The translations under genes were made by a program, and so were the position numbers. Shown here one piece after another: positions 11,401 to 50,780 of a stretch of 64,000 nt of DNA (positions within the stretch are counted from its first letter, which is position 1; the number at the start of each line of letters is the position of its first letter). The notes beneath the pieces are model-generated. The model saw only the letters and a program-made list of their open reading frames with translations, was not told where the DNA came from and made no database searches. Source of the stretch: Brienomyrus brachyistius (taxonomy: Eukaryota; Chordata; Actinopteri; Osteoglossiformes; Mormyridae); assembly GCF_023856365.1 (NCBI RefSeq), contig NC_064552.1, positions 2,458,811 to 2,522,810 of the forward strand. The letters are read 5' to 3'.

Positions 11401-14400
11401 CGCTGCACCTCGCCGTGACGGAGAACCTCTTCAGAATGGCCTTCATGCTGATCACTGAGGTGCCCTTTCCCTTCCCGTCAAGCCCCCCCCATCCTTCACA
11501 TCAGGGACGCCGCCATCATACAAACACTATTTCACACCCCCCTAGACAGCAACCCCCATAAAATGAGCAATGTGATGACGAGTTGAATCAGCGTGGTGGT
11601 AGAAGACATCAAACATGGCAAATAACCAGTTGTGGGCCTGGAGAGGTCCTGTATAGCAGGCCTTACACGCTCTGTCCAGTGGGGGGCACTATAAACACCT
11701 CATACTGCTCAATTCAGCCACTATTAGCTAAGTGCTAGTGGTGGACAAAAATGACGCTTCATGAACTATTTGCTGTATTTTTTGTCCCCACTAGATGGTG
11801 CTCTCTGTTGAAAAAGGGCACAAAACTTGGCCCCAAAGCAACCAAGAGCACCATCTAGTGGGATAAAAAGATACAGCAAATGGTTCATGAGGCATCATTT
11901 TGTCCATCACAACTAAGGACAAATTTAAAACACATTAAAACATGCAAATAAATTGAGCTTTTCTTGGTGTCAAAGGCCAAGTATGGTATCAGGCATTTGG
12001 TCGGTGGTCAAGGTGAAAAGCCTGAATCTCCGCCACAAGCCCCGCCTCCTACCTGTGCTGGCATCATGCCCCGCCTCCTGCCTGTGCTGGCATCGTGCCT
12101 CGCCTCCTGCTTGTGCTGGCATTGTGCCCTGCCTACTGCCTGTGCTGGCATTGTTCCCCGCCTCCTGCCTGTGCTGGCATCGTTCCCTGCCTCCTGCTTG
12201 TGCTGGCATTGTGCCCCGCCTACTGCCTGTGCTGGCATTGTTCTCCGCCTCCTGCCTGTGTTGGCATCGTTCCCCGCCTCCTGCCTGTGCTAGCATTGTT
12301 CCCCGCCTCCTGCCTGTGCTGGCATTGTTCCCCCCCTCCTGCCTGTGCTGGCATTGTTCCCCGCCTCCTGCCTGTGTTGGCATCGTTCCCCGCCTCCTGC
12401 CTGTGCTGGCATTGTGCCCTGCCTACTGCCTGTGCTGGCATCGTTCCCCGCCTCCTGCCTGTGCTGGCATTGTTCCCCGCCTCCTGCCTGTGCTGGCATT
12501 GTTCCCCGCCTCCTGCCTGTGCTGGCATTGTTCCCCGCCTCCTGCCTGTGCTGGCATTGTTCCCCGCCTCCTGCCTGTGCTGGCATCGTGCTCTAAAGTT
12601 CTGTGTTAAAAAGTTCATTGACAAGCAGACTCATTGGGTGCTTTTTAATTAGTAACTCCTTTGCAAAGCTACAATTGCAATTAATAGCAAAATGGCAAGA
12701 ACAGAACTGAATGAGTCAGTCAGAAAAATTATGACACTTTATAATAAGAAAATGTCTGTGCAGAAGACATGTGCAGATATGTTAAACACTGTTTGTCAAT
12801 GGACTTTTGTTATATAACCAATACATTTGCAACATAGTAACAGTAAAGTGTCCCAAGACTTTCAGTTTGCACTGTAAAAGGCAGTGAAATTAGGGCCAGT
12901 GCGGTCACACCACTGCCGTCAAAGCAGCTGCTCACTCCCTGACCCACTTGCCTTTGTCATTGTGTTTTTCACTTCACATTTCATGGGAATCCCAGCCCTC
13001 AGTGTTCCCTGTGTCCCCCCCCAGCTCAAGGCGGACGTGAATGCGATCACCTCCGCGGGGAATACGCCACTGCACCTGGCCGCCAGCCTGGGCTCCCCCA
13101 CGCTGTGCTCCATGCTCCTCGCTGCAGGTCAGGCACTGTGTGACATCACCGCTCTGTGGCACAGATCTGTGTGCTGTGCAGACTGTGCAGTGTGTTACTT
13201 AGTGCTAGCTGCTCTGGAAGAGTTCTAACAGATATGCTGTGTGTGTGTCGGCATGAAGCAGTGATGGACAAAGTGACACTTCATGGACCATTTGCTGTAT
13301 TTTTTCATTAGATGGTGCTCTCTGCTCAAAAAAGACATGCCCCATAGTTATCAAAGAGCGCCATCTAGTGGGGGTCAGAAAACACAGCAAATGGTTCATA
13401 AAGCATCATTTTGTCCATCACTAGTAAGAGGGTTAGCTGTATGAGCTCAGAGCCTGCGTTACCTGTACAGGAAGACTATATTGCCCATCAGTACTCGACA
13501 TGTGTATGTCAACATGCTGCCCCCTACAGGTGCCCAGAAGAATGCGGAGAACGATGAGCCGCTGTTCAGCCTCTCCTCAGATGAGGAGCATGGGGAAGCA
13601 GAAGAGAAAGTCAATGAGGGAGAAGAAGGGAACAGACACCAGGCCAGGATTCCCTGCAAACGGCCTGCCCCGGGGCACACGCCTTTCCACCTGGCCAAGT
13701 GCCAGAAGGTGGGTCTTAGGGTGTGTGTGTGTGTGTGTGTGTGTATTTTGTATTAGTTGAAGACATCAGTGTGCATGACTTGCACTAACACATATAAACC
13801 CTCTGCAGGTCAGGGAGCTGCTTGACTGTAGGAAGAGTCCCATGGCCAGTAGACATGCAGTCAGCTCCCCTAAGACACCCACAGACGGTAGGAGACGCTG
13901 TTAATTGCTAATGGCCTGGCAGTGAGGGTGGTCCAAGACCACCCTACATCCTGCGGCTCATTTTTGGGGGTTACCCATTCACCCTTTGCACCCCTTATTC
14001 CGGCTTTGTGTTCTCCCTCCCCCGATCCCTTCCCAAAATCCAAGATGTGTCCCATTTGGATGGAGAGATCCTTCAGCAGCTGGACGGGATCCTCAGCCGG
14101 GGCCACGTTCCCTGGAGGGATCTGGCTGAGAAGCTGGGGATGCTGACGCTAGCCGACCTGTTCCAGGAGACGCCTTCGCCTTGCCAGAGCCTGCTGGAGA
14201 GCTACCAGGTAGGGCAGACCTGGGACTCCGCCTCTGTACACCATCTCCCCGTCTCCGAGAAGATACGTGTAGTGAAGTGTAGTGTTCTTTTCTTTTGAGT
14301 ATCAGATTGTGAAGTCTTGCTTCACTGATCTGCTCACAGTGGGTGTTTCTCCATTTAATTTTCTGAAATAGCAAAGCAAATTGGATCCGAACCCACAACC

Positions 14401-15059
14401 TGTTGCACTCTGGTCTTCTGAACTGCACAGTGGAAGACAGCAAGAGGGGGAAAAGTGTTCAGGGGATGGATAGAGTTTGTGTGGAAAGTCATCAGAAGAA
14501 TCTGCTACGTCTCGTTTGCAGGTGGGCGGGGGTCAGGTGGCGGGACTGGTGGAGGCCCTGCAGTCCCTGGGCCTGAACGAAGGAGTGATGCTACTAAGAC
14601 AAACAGAGATCAAGGACAAGACACACAGTGCAGGTATGGGCCATATCATGTTGAGCATTGTGACATCACAGTGTCCTTTTGTGACATCACAATGCCCTTT
14701 TGTGACATCTACATACTTCAGATTAGAGGGGACCGTGATGTCATACATTAAAATGGCAAAATCGGGCTTTCTCTGTTTACGATGGCCAGCTCCAATTAAA
14801 TTAAACGGCACGTAGTTTGGTTGGCTTGGAATGCATACCATAATGAGCAGCCAAGAAATTGCTAAGAGACTACAGTCTACAGTCTTTGTGGCACGAAAGT
14901 GTGAAAATGATGGCCAATTATCAGTGGATAGCTATCAACAGTGTAGCTCTGTGTCCCTGTCTCACACTGGTATTCCCCTAATTAGATGCCACAGAAGACA
15001 GTGGTTTTGGCAGCCAGACGATGGACGATATGGAGCGGCCCGTCCTTGCCAACTCCTGA
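5429..15059 (+). CDS. nfkb2: NF-kappa-B p100/p52 subunit (22 coding exons, 896 aa)
   Basis: Precursor of the non-canonical NF-kappa-B subunit p52; intact p100 retains Rel dimers in the cytoplasm. Coding exons: 5429-5470, 5950-6031, 6133-6173, 6416-6514, 7153-7304, 7475-7587, 7684-7842, 8002-8106, 8289-8374, 8477-8615, 8757-8903, 9032-9211, 9320-9461, 9557-9671, 10378-10585, 11290-11459, 13025-13127, 13530-13708, 13809-13887, 14045-14208, 14522-14633, 14986-15059. All junctions are GT-AG and in phase. Domains: Rel homology about residues 45-340 with DNA-binding loop RFRYECEG (59-66); NLS KRKKQK (345-350); glycine-rich hinge about 361-425, where p100 processing stops; ankyrin repeats about 480-760; death domain about 785-860; degron DSGFGS (877-882). 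Human p100 is 900 aa. The exon-16 donor (GAG|GTGCCC) is weak. The symbol is preferred over nfkb1 on the C-terminal degron and the neighbouring psd. Confidence 0.96.
6557..7090 (+). repeat. 33-bp minisatellite, about 16 copies, filling nfkb2 intron 4
   Basis: The unit is close to TGTGTTTGTATTCATGTGAG followed by TCCCCGCCCCCAG. The array starts about 43 bp after the exon-4 donor and occupies over 80% of the 638-bp intron. Each unit carries GTGAGT, a strong 5' splice-site core, and most carry CCCCGCCCCC, a GC-box-like string. Variation is mainly CCCCC versus CCTCC; one unit is diverged (ACTCATATGAGGC). Open frames on both strands follow from the 33-bp period. Confidence 0.95.
9695..10232. mobile_element. 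Fold-back MITE whose left arm is tandemly amplified (49/50-bp units) in nfkb2 intron 14
   Basis: About eight units with CACATTTTTGCTCCCTCCCA occupy 9705-10095. On the right, at 10157-10185, the sequence GGAAGGGAGCAAAAAATGTG is the inverted complement of the same arm, separated by a unique loop containing TACCTGGTATTCA. This looks like a palindromic non-autonomous element in which only the left arm was amplified. A partial second copy of arm plus loop is at about 35345-35470. Some units are 49 bp and some 50 bp, because the internal C-run varies between four and five. Confidence 0.75.
10974..11175 (+). mobile_element. tRNA-derived SINE in nfkb2 intron 15
   Basis: A tRNA-like head is visible with an A-box-like GCCTCAGTGGGCC and a B box GGTTCGAATCC at about 11012, then a tRNA-unrelated body ending in CCATGGGGATCAATACAG and an ATT-rich tail. 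It does not fold as an intact tRNA gene. A truncated relative is at about 20255-20370. Confidence 0.7.
11736..11915. mobile_element. Fold-back MITE, copy 1 of a three-copy family (nfkb2 intron 16)
   Basis: The element begins TAGTGGTGGACAAAA and ends TTTTGTCCATCAC, with long subterminal inverted arms (TTTGCTGTATTTTTT versus its complement near the other end; CTAGATGGTGCTC versus GAGCACCATCTAG). At about 180 bp it is non-coding and would fold into a near-complete hairpin. The related copies are at 13259-13424 and 38141-38313. Confidence 0.85.
12040..12594 (+). repeat. 29-bp minisatellite, about 19 copies, in nfkb2 intron 16
   Basis: The unit is close to CCCCGCCTCCTGCCTGTGCT followed by GGCATTGTT. 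The 29-bp period is not divisible by three, yet each frame lacks stops, so long spurious frames appear on both strands. It lies in the 1.57-kb intron between the fifth and sixth ankyrin-coding exons and leaves the coding frame intact. Confidence 0.95.
13259..13424. mobile_element. Fold-back MITE, copy 2 (nfkb2 intron 17)
   Basis: Ends are AGTGATGGACAAA and TTTTGTCCATCACT. The internal arms TTAGATGGTGCTCTCTG and AGAGCGCCATCTAGTG pair, as do TTTGCTGTATTTT and its complement. About 166 bp, no coding capacity, same family as the copies at 11736 and 38141. Flanking bases CTAG/TAG may be a target duplication, but this is uncertain. Confidence 0.85.
13722..13746 (+). repeat. (GT)n microsatellite
   Basis: A pure GT dinucleotide run shortly downstream of the exon-18 donor of nfkb2. 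Confidence 0.9.
14345..14445 (-). mobile_element. SINE fragment in nfkb2 intron 20
   Basis: Read on the minus strand, the fragment contains GGTTGTGGGTTCGGATCC, a good RNA polymerase III B box, preceded by tRNA-like sequence. Only the head is visible. It lies between the two death-domain exons, antisense to nfkb2. Confidence 0.55.
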
Positions 15060-15497
15060 GCGATAAGGCCTGGCCCCATCTCACTGACGGGGGGAATCAG
15101 GCATGAGAGGTTCCTATAGAGGTATCATGTGACATGAGGAATGACACTCCTGCCCACTTTGCTGGTACTCGTGAGCTCAAAACATTGAAAGCCCTACGGT
15201 TCTGAAATGACTGAAAAACAGTTTGCCCAGCAGCAGAGGCCAAAAACTGTCTTGCATCTTCGGGACGCGAGGCTGTGTTCCACAGGAAATATTACACCCA
15301 CTTGATGTTTCGTAGTAAGTCTTCACCGTCCTACAAATACCGTGTATTCTTTGTGTGGGTAGAAGACTGCACAGCACGTTTTTGCCAGTCAGGGAAAAAC
15401 TGGTGCAAAATTGAAATGAAATATATTTGAATGTAGTGACCTTCTCCGGAAGCAGCTTTTGACTGAGGTTTGTGTCTTTATTGTCAAAGTCTTTTAA

Positions 15498-15503
15498 AAT
15501 AAA
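15498..15503 (+). terminator. nfkb2: Candidate nfkb2 polyadenylation signal
   Basis: AATAAA stands 439 bases after the nfkb2 stop codon, followed within 30 bases by TGTTTGTCC, a plausible GU-rich downstream element. It is the best-placed signal; usage is inferred. Confidence 0.45.
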
Positions 15504-15915
15504 GTCTGGTCCCCATTCCAGCTGTTTGTCCTGATTTAAGTTTTTCTAAAAGGTTTTTTTTTCTTTTTTTTTTTTTTTTAGTAATTTTAGGTCTTAGACT
15601 TAATTGAATCATTCTCTGACCGAGATTTCTTAACATTAACACATTGTTTTCTATATTCCACCAGGCAAACAACTTAAATTCTCACCATAATCTCAACAGA
15701 TAAACAAAAGAGCTTAAAATAGTTTATAATTCTATTGTATTTCAGTGCTAGCAGTCATCTGATGGCTGTGAGTAAAAACAGAGGGTTTAGTGTTTATCAG
15801 AAAAGAAGTGAAGGATGTGCTTCCCCAGGCTGCTTCACTAAGTGTGTAACTGTCTAAGGGTCTGAAAACTCACGTGTTACTGTGAGGCTTATTCTCACCC
15901 TTGAAAGTTACCATC

Positions 15916-16088
15916 TCTTAAGACGGTGTTTCTCAAACTTTGGGCCGCGGACCGGTGCCGGTCGGTGGGAGGGTTCCTGCCGGTCCGTGAGAGGGTTCCT
16001 GCCGGTCGTTCATGCAGGGCCCTGCAGCCCCAAAGCCTGACATGACTGGTCCCCAGGACAAATAAGTTTGAGAAACGCTGTCTTAAGA
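15916..16088. mobile_element. hAT-like fold-back MITE between the two genes
   Basis: A 173-bp element with 24-bp terminal inverted repeats: the left end TCTTAAGACGGTGTTTCTCA and the complement of the right end TCTTAAGACAGCGTTTCTCA differ at two positions. The interior is GC-rich with a short direct duplication of GGGTTCCTGCCGGTC. The TTCTCAAACT end resembles hAT-type MITEs of vertebrates; no coding capacity. Confidence 0.75.
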
Positions 16089-16129
16089 TACCACGTTTAA
16101 TAAAGTCATCTCCTTCCAGGGCAAAGTAA

Positions 16130-16285
16130 ATGGCCTCACCTCTCAGCCAGATGTTCAGTGCTTTATTTTAAGGCAATTATCCCTCTCCGGGGATTTGAAC
16201 CAACAACCTTGCGGTTATGGGAGGAAGTCCTTTTCTACTGCTGTATTTATACCACCGGCAGGTGCTTGACCTGATCCAGGACAAG
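16130..16285 (-). mobile_element. tRNA-derived SINE between nfkb2 and psd
   Basis: On the minus strand the B box reads GGTTGTTGGTTCAAATCCCC, with a tRNA-like upstream half. The copy ends in an AT-rich stretch (AAAATAAAGC). It separates the predicted 3' ends of the convergent genes. Confidence 0.6.
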
Positions 16286-16354
16286 ACAAACCAGGAGATG
16301 TTCTGGAATGTTCCTGAGTGGCGCATGTTACTTTGCACACAAAAGGCAGCCATT

Positions 16355-19300
16355 CAGTTGTTTTCAAAACACCTGTTTATTATAATTTTACCAGTAGGCT
16401 TCAAAAAAAAAGAAAAAAACAGCTCATATACAAATATTTCCTTACGGTCGCTTCTTTACGAGCAGGCATCAAGTGAACAGCTAAAGTGAGCCAAAAGACC
16501 CCAGTGATAACGTTTAAAAGAAGTCACATGATAGCTATTGGAGAATGCAGAACCCCATTCAGACGTTTCCCAGCGCGTCGTCCCTGGTGAGTGATTGCAC
16601 ATAAACGATTGCAAATACTGCATCGGCTTCCCACCTGACAAGTGTTGGTCGGCTGCGCGGACAGATGGAAAATGCCTCGCTCCTGTTATTTTCTTTTAAC
16701 CGCGCATTTCAGGCTGGTTACCTTAGTTCGTAGTGTGCCATGTTACCATGTCGGCTGGCCCTTCATCCAGGGGCGATGTATAAGAGACAGACAAGTGTGG
16801 GACATACGCAAAACAGCAATGTGTGCTGGCCCCGCCCCCTCCTGTATGATGGACAGCTGCAGTTAAATGGCACCCTGTCCAAGTCAGTGTTTAGTGAGGC
16901 CAGTGTTCTCCTCCTCAGAGAAGTGGCTCACTTTCCATCAGCGGTCCTCACCATTTCCCCAAACGGACCACTCACCCCCTGTCCCGGCTCGCTTCCTGAC
17001 ATGCATAAGAGTCTCACGCAGAGAAACGCGCGCACGTGACACACTTCCTGGATCCTCACTCTCAAGAAACGACAGCCAGGAGAAAGAGTTTGGCGGACAC
17101 TGGTATACAATGAATTGACTGTGTTCAGTGCTGCCTAAAGAGCTTCATGGCAGAGCCGGTTATACAGTGAAACAGCGCCCTCTGCTGGTGTAATGCTGCT
17201 ATTACTGCATATGGGTTTTTCTACAAAGAGCAGGAGCCTGAGTATAATAATAGCATTCCAACGTCACCAAGAGACTACGTCATACCCGCGGAATATATGT
17301 ATATATATATCTCCTTAGGAATAGTTTACATTCATATACAGCTCTTTAAATATCACTACAGGTATCATTTAAAATGGTCATTTTCTTCTTTGTTAATGTA
17401 TAAAAATCCTTGCGCGTTAAAGGATAAACTAGGGCGTATAAAATGATCTTCAGTCAAATTCATTGCTCGTACAAATGCTAAATGATTTTTGTTGCTTTTT
17501 CTCCAAAAGACGAGCCCTTGCATTCTTTCAGATTAAGTCTCCCTCATTGTCACTTTCGAACTGAAATCTAAACGAATAAACGGAACGACGAATACGGCAA
17601 TAACTACCACGTTTCACATCATGCTCGGGATACCACGGTTAAGGTACTAAATGGAATTATTCTTTTTTTTCAAAAAAAAAATCACCTGGGCTCAGTAAGC
17701 GGCTGTTATTTAGCTTCATAGCGAACACTTTCATTCAAAATATATGCGATTTATTCATGTATGCTGCTTGGTTATTTAAGTAAAGCAACAGGTTAACTAA
17801 AGGTAAAACAGCGTATTCCCCCGCTGCTGCCACCACCATCACCGTCACCGACTCAAACCCACAACATACTGGTTGCAAGCGTCATTCCCTAAAGAGGAAT
17901 TTGCACCCGCGGACAGATCCGCTTAATCCCAACCATCACGCCTCGTATCCTAAGCAAACTGTATCACATAACTTGGCGTTTCGTCTTCACATGACACTTT
18001 CCAACCTTCGATTTGTTTATTAATCTGGGTAGATTAATATTTATGCGGCATGCAAAACGTTTAATATTTTTCAAAACTGCATGTTCCCAAATATTTAAAA
18101 TGGATCTGAACATTTGAAAGCATCATTTCAGTAATGTGGTATTTACACTGTAAGATATGGTCCCTCCATCCCATTAAATCCTCACTTTGGTCCACACTGT
18201 GTTGCGTGGATGATTACTGGGCATATTCGCTGGCATTTAAGGGAAATTGCTAACTTGCCTCACACCAGGTAACAAAATAGGATAATGGCCACTTTACAAA
18301 CAAAATACGTGCATAAATTCCTGCTTAAAGGATGCCACTAGCTGCTGCATATTTAACGTTAATGTCATCCATCCACACTCTGAGTCACAAAGGGCTTTAC
18401 CATCCGTGACATGGCCGAGCTGCAGCACAGAGCAGCTGTGGGGGGGTCTGTCCTCTTATGAGTGACAACGACTGGATTGAATCTTAAAGACCACCCTCCT
18501 CCTCAGCACTCAAGAGTGGACAAGTATCGGACGAGCGAGACAGGCTAGTTTTAAAAATGGCCTCTATCACTAAGAAAAAAAGTACATTATATAAGAAGAT
18601 GCTGTCACACAAAGATACAACAGTCACTAAGCACAGAATGTCTTGCATTTTCCTAGATCAAAGGCATATAAGTAAGAGAAGATGTCAAAGCAAGCCCGGC
18701 GATCAGTCAAGGCTTTGTCATTGAGAGAAAAATGGCCAAAGCCAATGGCTTCTGAAGCAGCTCTGGGGGGGGGGACACATCTCACCGGATATGGGAATTT
18801 CCATGGAAACGGGTCCGCTTCCCCACTGTGATGTCATTTCCTCTAGTGACCCGACAGAGAGGAGGGCCACACACAAGGTAACGCAGAGCCCTGCCCCCTC
18901 TCTGAGGTTCCCATCCTGCCCCTTTGTGGGGGGGGGGGGGGACTGCAGCTCAGCATAGAGGGCCCTGTACTTGGCCTTACTGCTGTAATGAACGCGCAGG
19001 TAGCATTAGCCAGCGTCTTCTACAGGGAAAGGGGACATGACAGGTCACGAATACTCAGGATGCAACAGCTACGGACATCAGAAACAAAAGTGAAAGCTAA
19101 TCTAAAATTCCTAAGCAGCTGCAAAATAATAATAATAATAATAATAATAATACATTTATCATTTAACTCTGTAGCTAAATTAAAATGAACTGAGATTATG
19201 AGCCTTTTAAAAATGTTTTGGTCCTCCAGGTGAGATGGGTCTGTACCGACTGGTGCAGGGTCTGGCTGAAATTAGGGATAATATTATGGCAGCTGTCAAC

Positions 19301-19683
19301 ACCGAAATGCGTTAAGGTACAAAAACTCCAGCATCTCTGTGCGTAGATGCTCTTCTCTGTGGGCGACAGCAGGGGGCGGTGATGCGCTCCCTCACACACG
19401 CACCATTCCCCAGTCCTCTGGGCTCCCCGCTGGCTTCTCCCCTTCCTCCTGCTCCTCTGCCGCCATGTCAGTCACATGGCTTTAGCTTCACCTGTGGGCC
19501 ACGAAGGATGGACAGACAGGAGGGGCCCTGAGCATGCGGGCTCCCCGGCCTCCCCCGGGCCCTCCACAGTCCCACCCACCCTCTGGGACCTCAAAAAATA
19601 TGCTCGGACAGGGCGAGACGGCCCCCCCCCTCCAGACGCGGGGCTCTCCCAGGCCGCGCCGCCCCCCCTTCCTCCGGCACCCC
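16355..19683 (-). other. psd: Probable long 3' UTR of psd
   Basis: Downstream of the psd stop codon, about 3.3 kb contains few repeats and is AT-rich with many short T/A runs, as in long 3' UTRs of brain genes. Minus-strand AATAAA signals are at 18016-18021, 17751-17756 and 16373-16378; the last is followed by a GT-rich TTTTGTGTGC. Which signals are used cannot be read from sequence. Within it, a TAA trinucleotide run lies at about 19126-19151 and a run of 12 G at about 18928. Confidence 0.4.
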
Positions 19684-48450
<28,767 letters not shown>

Positions 48451-48469
48451 AAGACATGACCCTCAGACG

Positions 48470-49190
48470 CTACAGAGATGGTTACCCTCTTTCTTCTTCA
48501 ATTATAATTTTTTTCTGACAATCATTCTATTATCTGACCAATCACTCAGTGATTTTTTTATTGCTTTTTACTCTCTGTTCCAACAGTTGAAGCGACGTCT
48601 TCATCCATGTTCAGGAAAAATGAGGCCTGTGTATCTTTAACAGCTCCTGTCCAAAAAAGCAAGCAGAGAAAGAGATCAGAGTGCTGGAAACAGTACAAGC
48701 GAGCGTAGCGGTGGGCAGACGAAACAAATACCTGCTGTCATGTTATGCAGGCCATTGGCCAAGCTAACAGATGCGTTGCTATTTGTTGTGAAACCACGGC
48801 AAAATTAGAACTGCAGAGCTCTGCCTCACAGCTATGGTGGATTACAGCTCCAGGTAAAAGTTTTAAAGTTTGGGATTTTTAAGCTCCTTCAAACAAATAA
48901 GTTCTGCTCAGAAGCAAGACTTTTACTTCAGATGACAAAAACATGAGATGATGAAACAGGGGGTGAATTTATTGATAAACAGATAACCAGTGAGTTTGAC
49001 AGTGACCAGATAAAATGAAATGCACTGGAAGATAATCACTAATCCTTCATCTCTTTACCCTCCTTACCCAGACACACACAAGACAGATCTAAGCGTAAGC
49101 CAGCCAAACATATAGGCTGCGATATATAACATTTTAAAAACATCCCTCTTCATAGCGGCTTATCAGGTACACGATTTCATCCGTCCTTTT
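48470..49190 (-). other. psd: psd 5' intron or leader sequence next to coding exon 1
   Basis: The exon-1 acceptor is probably CCATCTCTGTAG, ending at 48470. An 8-codon upstream frame (ATGTCTTATGG...) opens at 48457 and overlaps the main ATG in another frame. Beyond it is AT-rich intron with nothing recognisable. Confidence 0.4.
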
Positions 49191-49194
49191 TCCT

Positions 49195-50280
49195 GAAACA
49201 ACTCGTCCAACTTAGGGTCATGGGGGGTCCAGAGCCTATGGGTACAAGGCAGGAAACAACCCAGGATTGGGCGCCAACCCATCGCATGGCACACTCACAC
49301 GCAGTCACTCACACAGCAGTCACTCACACGCAGTCACTCACACATCAGTCACTCACACATCAGTCACTCACACGCAGTCACACACAGCAGTCACTCACAC
49401 GCAGTCACTCACACAGCAGTCACTCACACAGCAGTCACTCACACGCAGTCACTCACACATCAGTCACTCACACGCAGTCACTCACACGCAGTCACACACA
49501 GCAGTCACTCACACAGCAGTCACTCACATGCAGTCACTCACACAGCAGTCACTCACACAGCAGTCACTCACACGCAGTCACTCACACGCAGTCACTCACA
49601 CATCAGTCACTCACACGCAGTCACACACAGCAGTCACTCACACGCAGTCACTCACACAGCAGTCACTCACACAGCAGTAACTCACATGCAGTAACTCACA
49701 CAGCAGTCACTCACACGCAGTCACACACACAGCAGTCACTCACACAGCAGTCACTCACATGCAGTCACTCACACAGCAGTCACTCACACAGCAGTCACTC
49801 ACACGCAGTCACTCACACAGCAGTCACTCACACACAGTCACTCACACAGCAGTCACTCACACGCAGTCACACACAGCAGTCACTCACACAGCAGTCACTC
49901 ACACACAGTCACTCACACAGCAGTCACTCACACGCAGTCACACACAGCAGTCACTCACACAGCAGTCACTCACATGCAGTCACTCACACAGCAGTCACTC
50001 ACACACAGTCACTCACACAGCAGTCACTCACACGCAGTCACTCACACAGCAGTCACTCACACGCAGTCACTCACACAGCAGTCACTCACACAAGCGTGCC
50101 AATGGGCAATTTGGTAACTCTAATTAGGCTCAGCAAGTTTTTAGAATGTGGGGGGAAACCTAGGGGAAAACCCATGGGGAGAACATACAAATGCACACAC
50201 ATGGAGCCACTTGAACCCAGGTTCCAGTGATGCGACGCAACAGTGGAAACCACTGCACCAGCCCACTGCCACATACAGAA
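49195..50280. mobile_element. Dispersed repeat expanded internally by a 14/15-bp tandem array
   Basis: The flanks read as one common fish element: left, GGTCATGGGGGGTCCAGAGC and GGCGCCAACCCATCGCA; right, CAATTTGGTAACTC, GGGGGGAAACC, GGGGAGAACATACAAA and ACCACTGCACCAGCCCACTG. Its normally short CACTCACA stretch is here blown up to about 800 bp (49290-50092) of CACGCAGTCACTCA and CACAGCAGTCACTCA units. Long open frames across it come from the repeat. Confidence 0.75.
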
Positions 50281-50700
50281 CTTCAGGGAATTTTATGTTA
50301 TGTTTGAACCCAAATAAATCATGCACAAATGTCATTTTTGTCAAATCACAACTTTTTAAAACTGTTTAACATCCTCAACAGGATGAGTGTAAGGTTAAGA
50401 CGTCTTTGTAAGAAACAGAACACATCCCAGTCAGACCAGTAGAAACCTCAAGCATCCCCACTTGCATCAAGTCATCACTACTCTTGTATTCCTGGACAAG
50501 CTGTCAGTCATCATTACTCTCATATCACTGCAGGAGCCGTCACTCATCATATCACTGTACAAGCAGTTTATCATTGTTACTCTCTCATCAGTCATGTGGG
50601 CAAGTATTGTTTATATAAACAATATGCAGGTTGATCATATACAAAAAAGGGAAAAGGAGGCACAGTCTGCAGTTTTCCAGAAAACCTAGAAGACTTTAAC

Positions 50701-50711
50701 ATATATATACA

Positions 50712-50764
<53 letters not shown>

Positions 50765-50780
50765 GTGTGTGTGTGTATTC
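50701..50780 (+). repeat. Compound AT/AC/AT/GT microsatellite
   Basis: ATATAT, then ACACAC, ATATAT and GTGTGT; the CA and GT parts can pair as a hairpin. Confidence 0.9.

Noticed and set aside
11953..12652. Cysteine-rich open frames of up to 218 codons
   Set aside because: Three-frame translations of the 29-bp array inside an nfkb2 intron.
49220..50230. 336-codon open frame on the plus strand
   Set aside because: It is a translation of the CACTCACA-type tandem array; residues cycle through S, H, T, Q and V only, and flanks belong to a mobile element.
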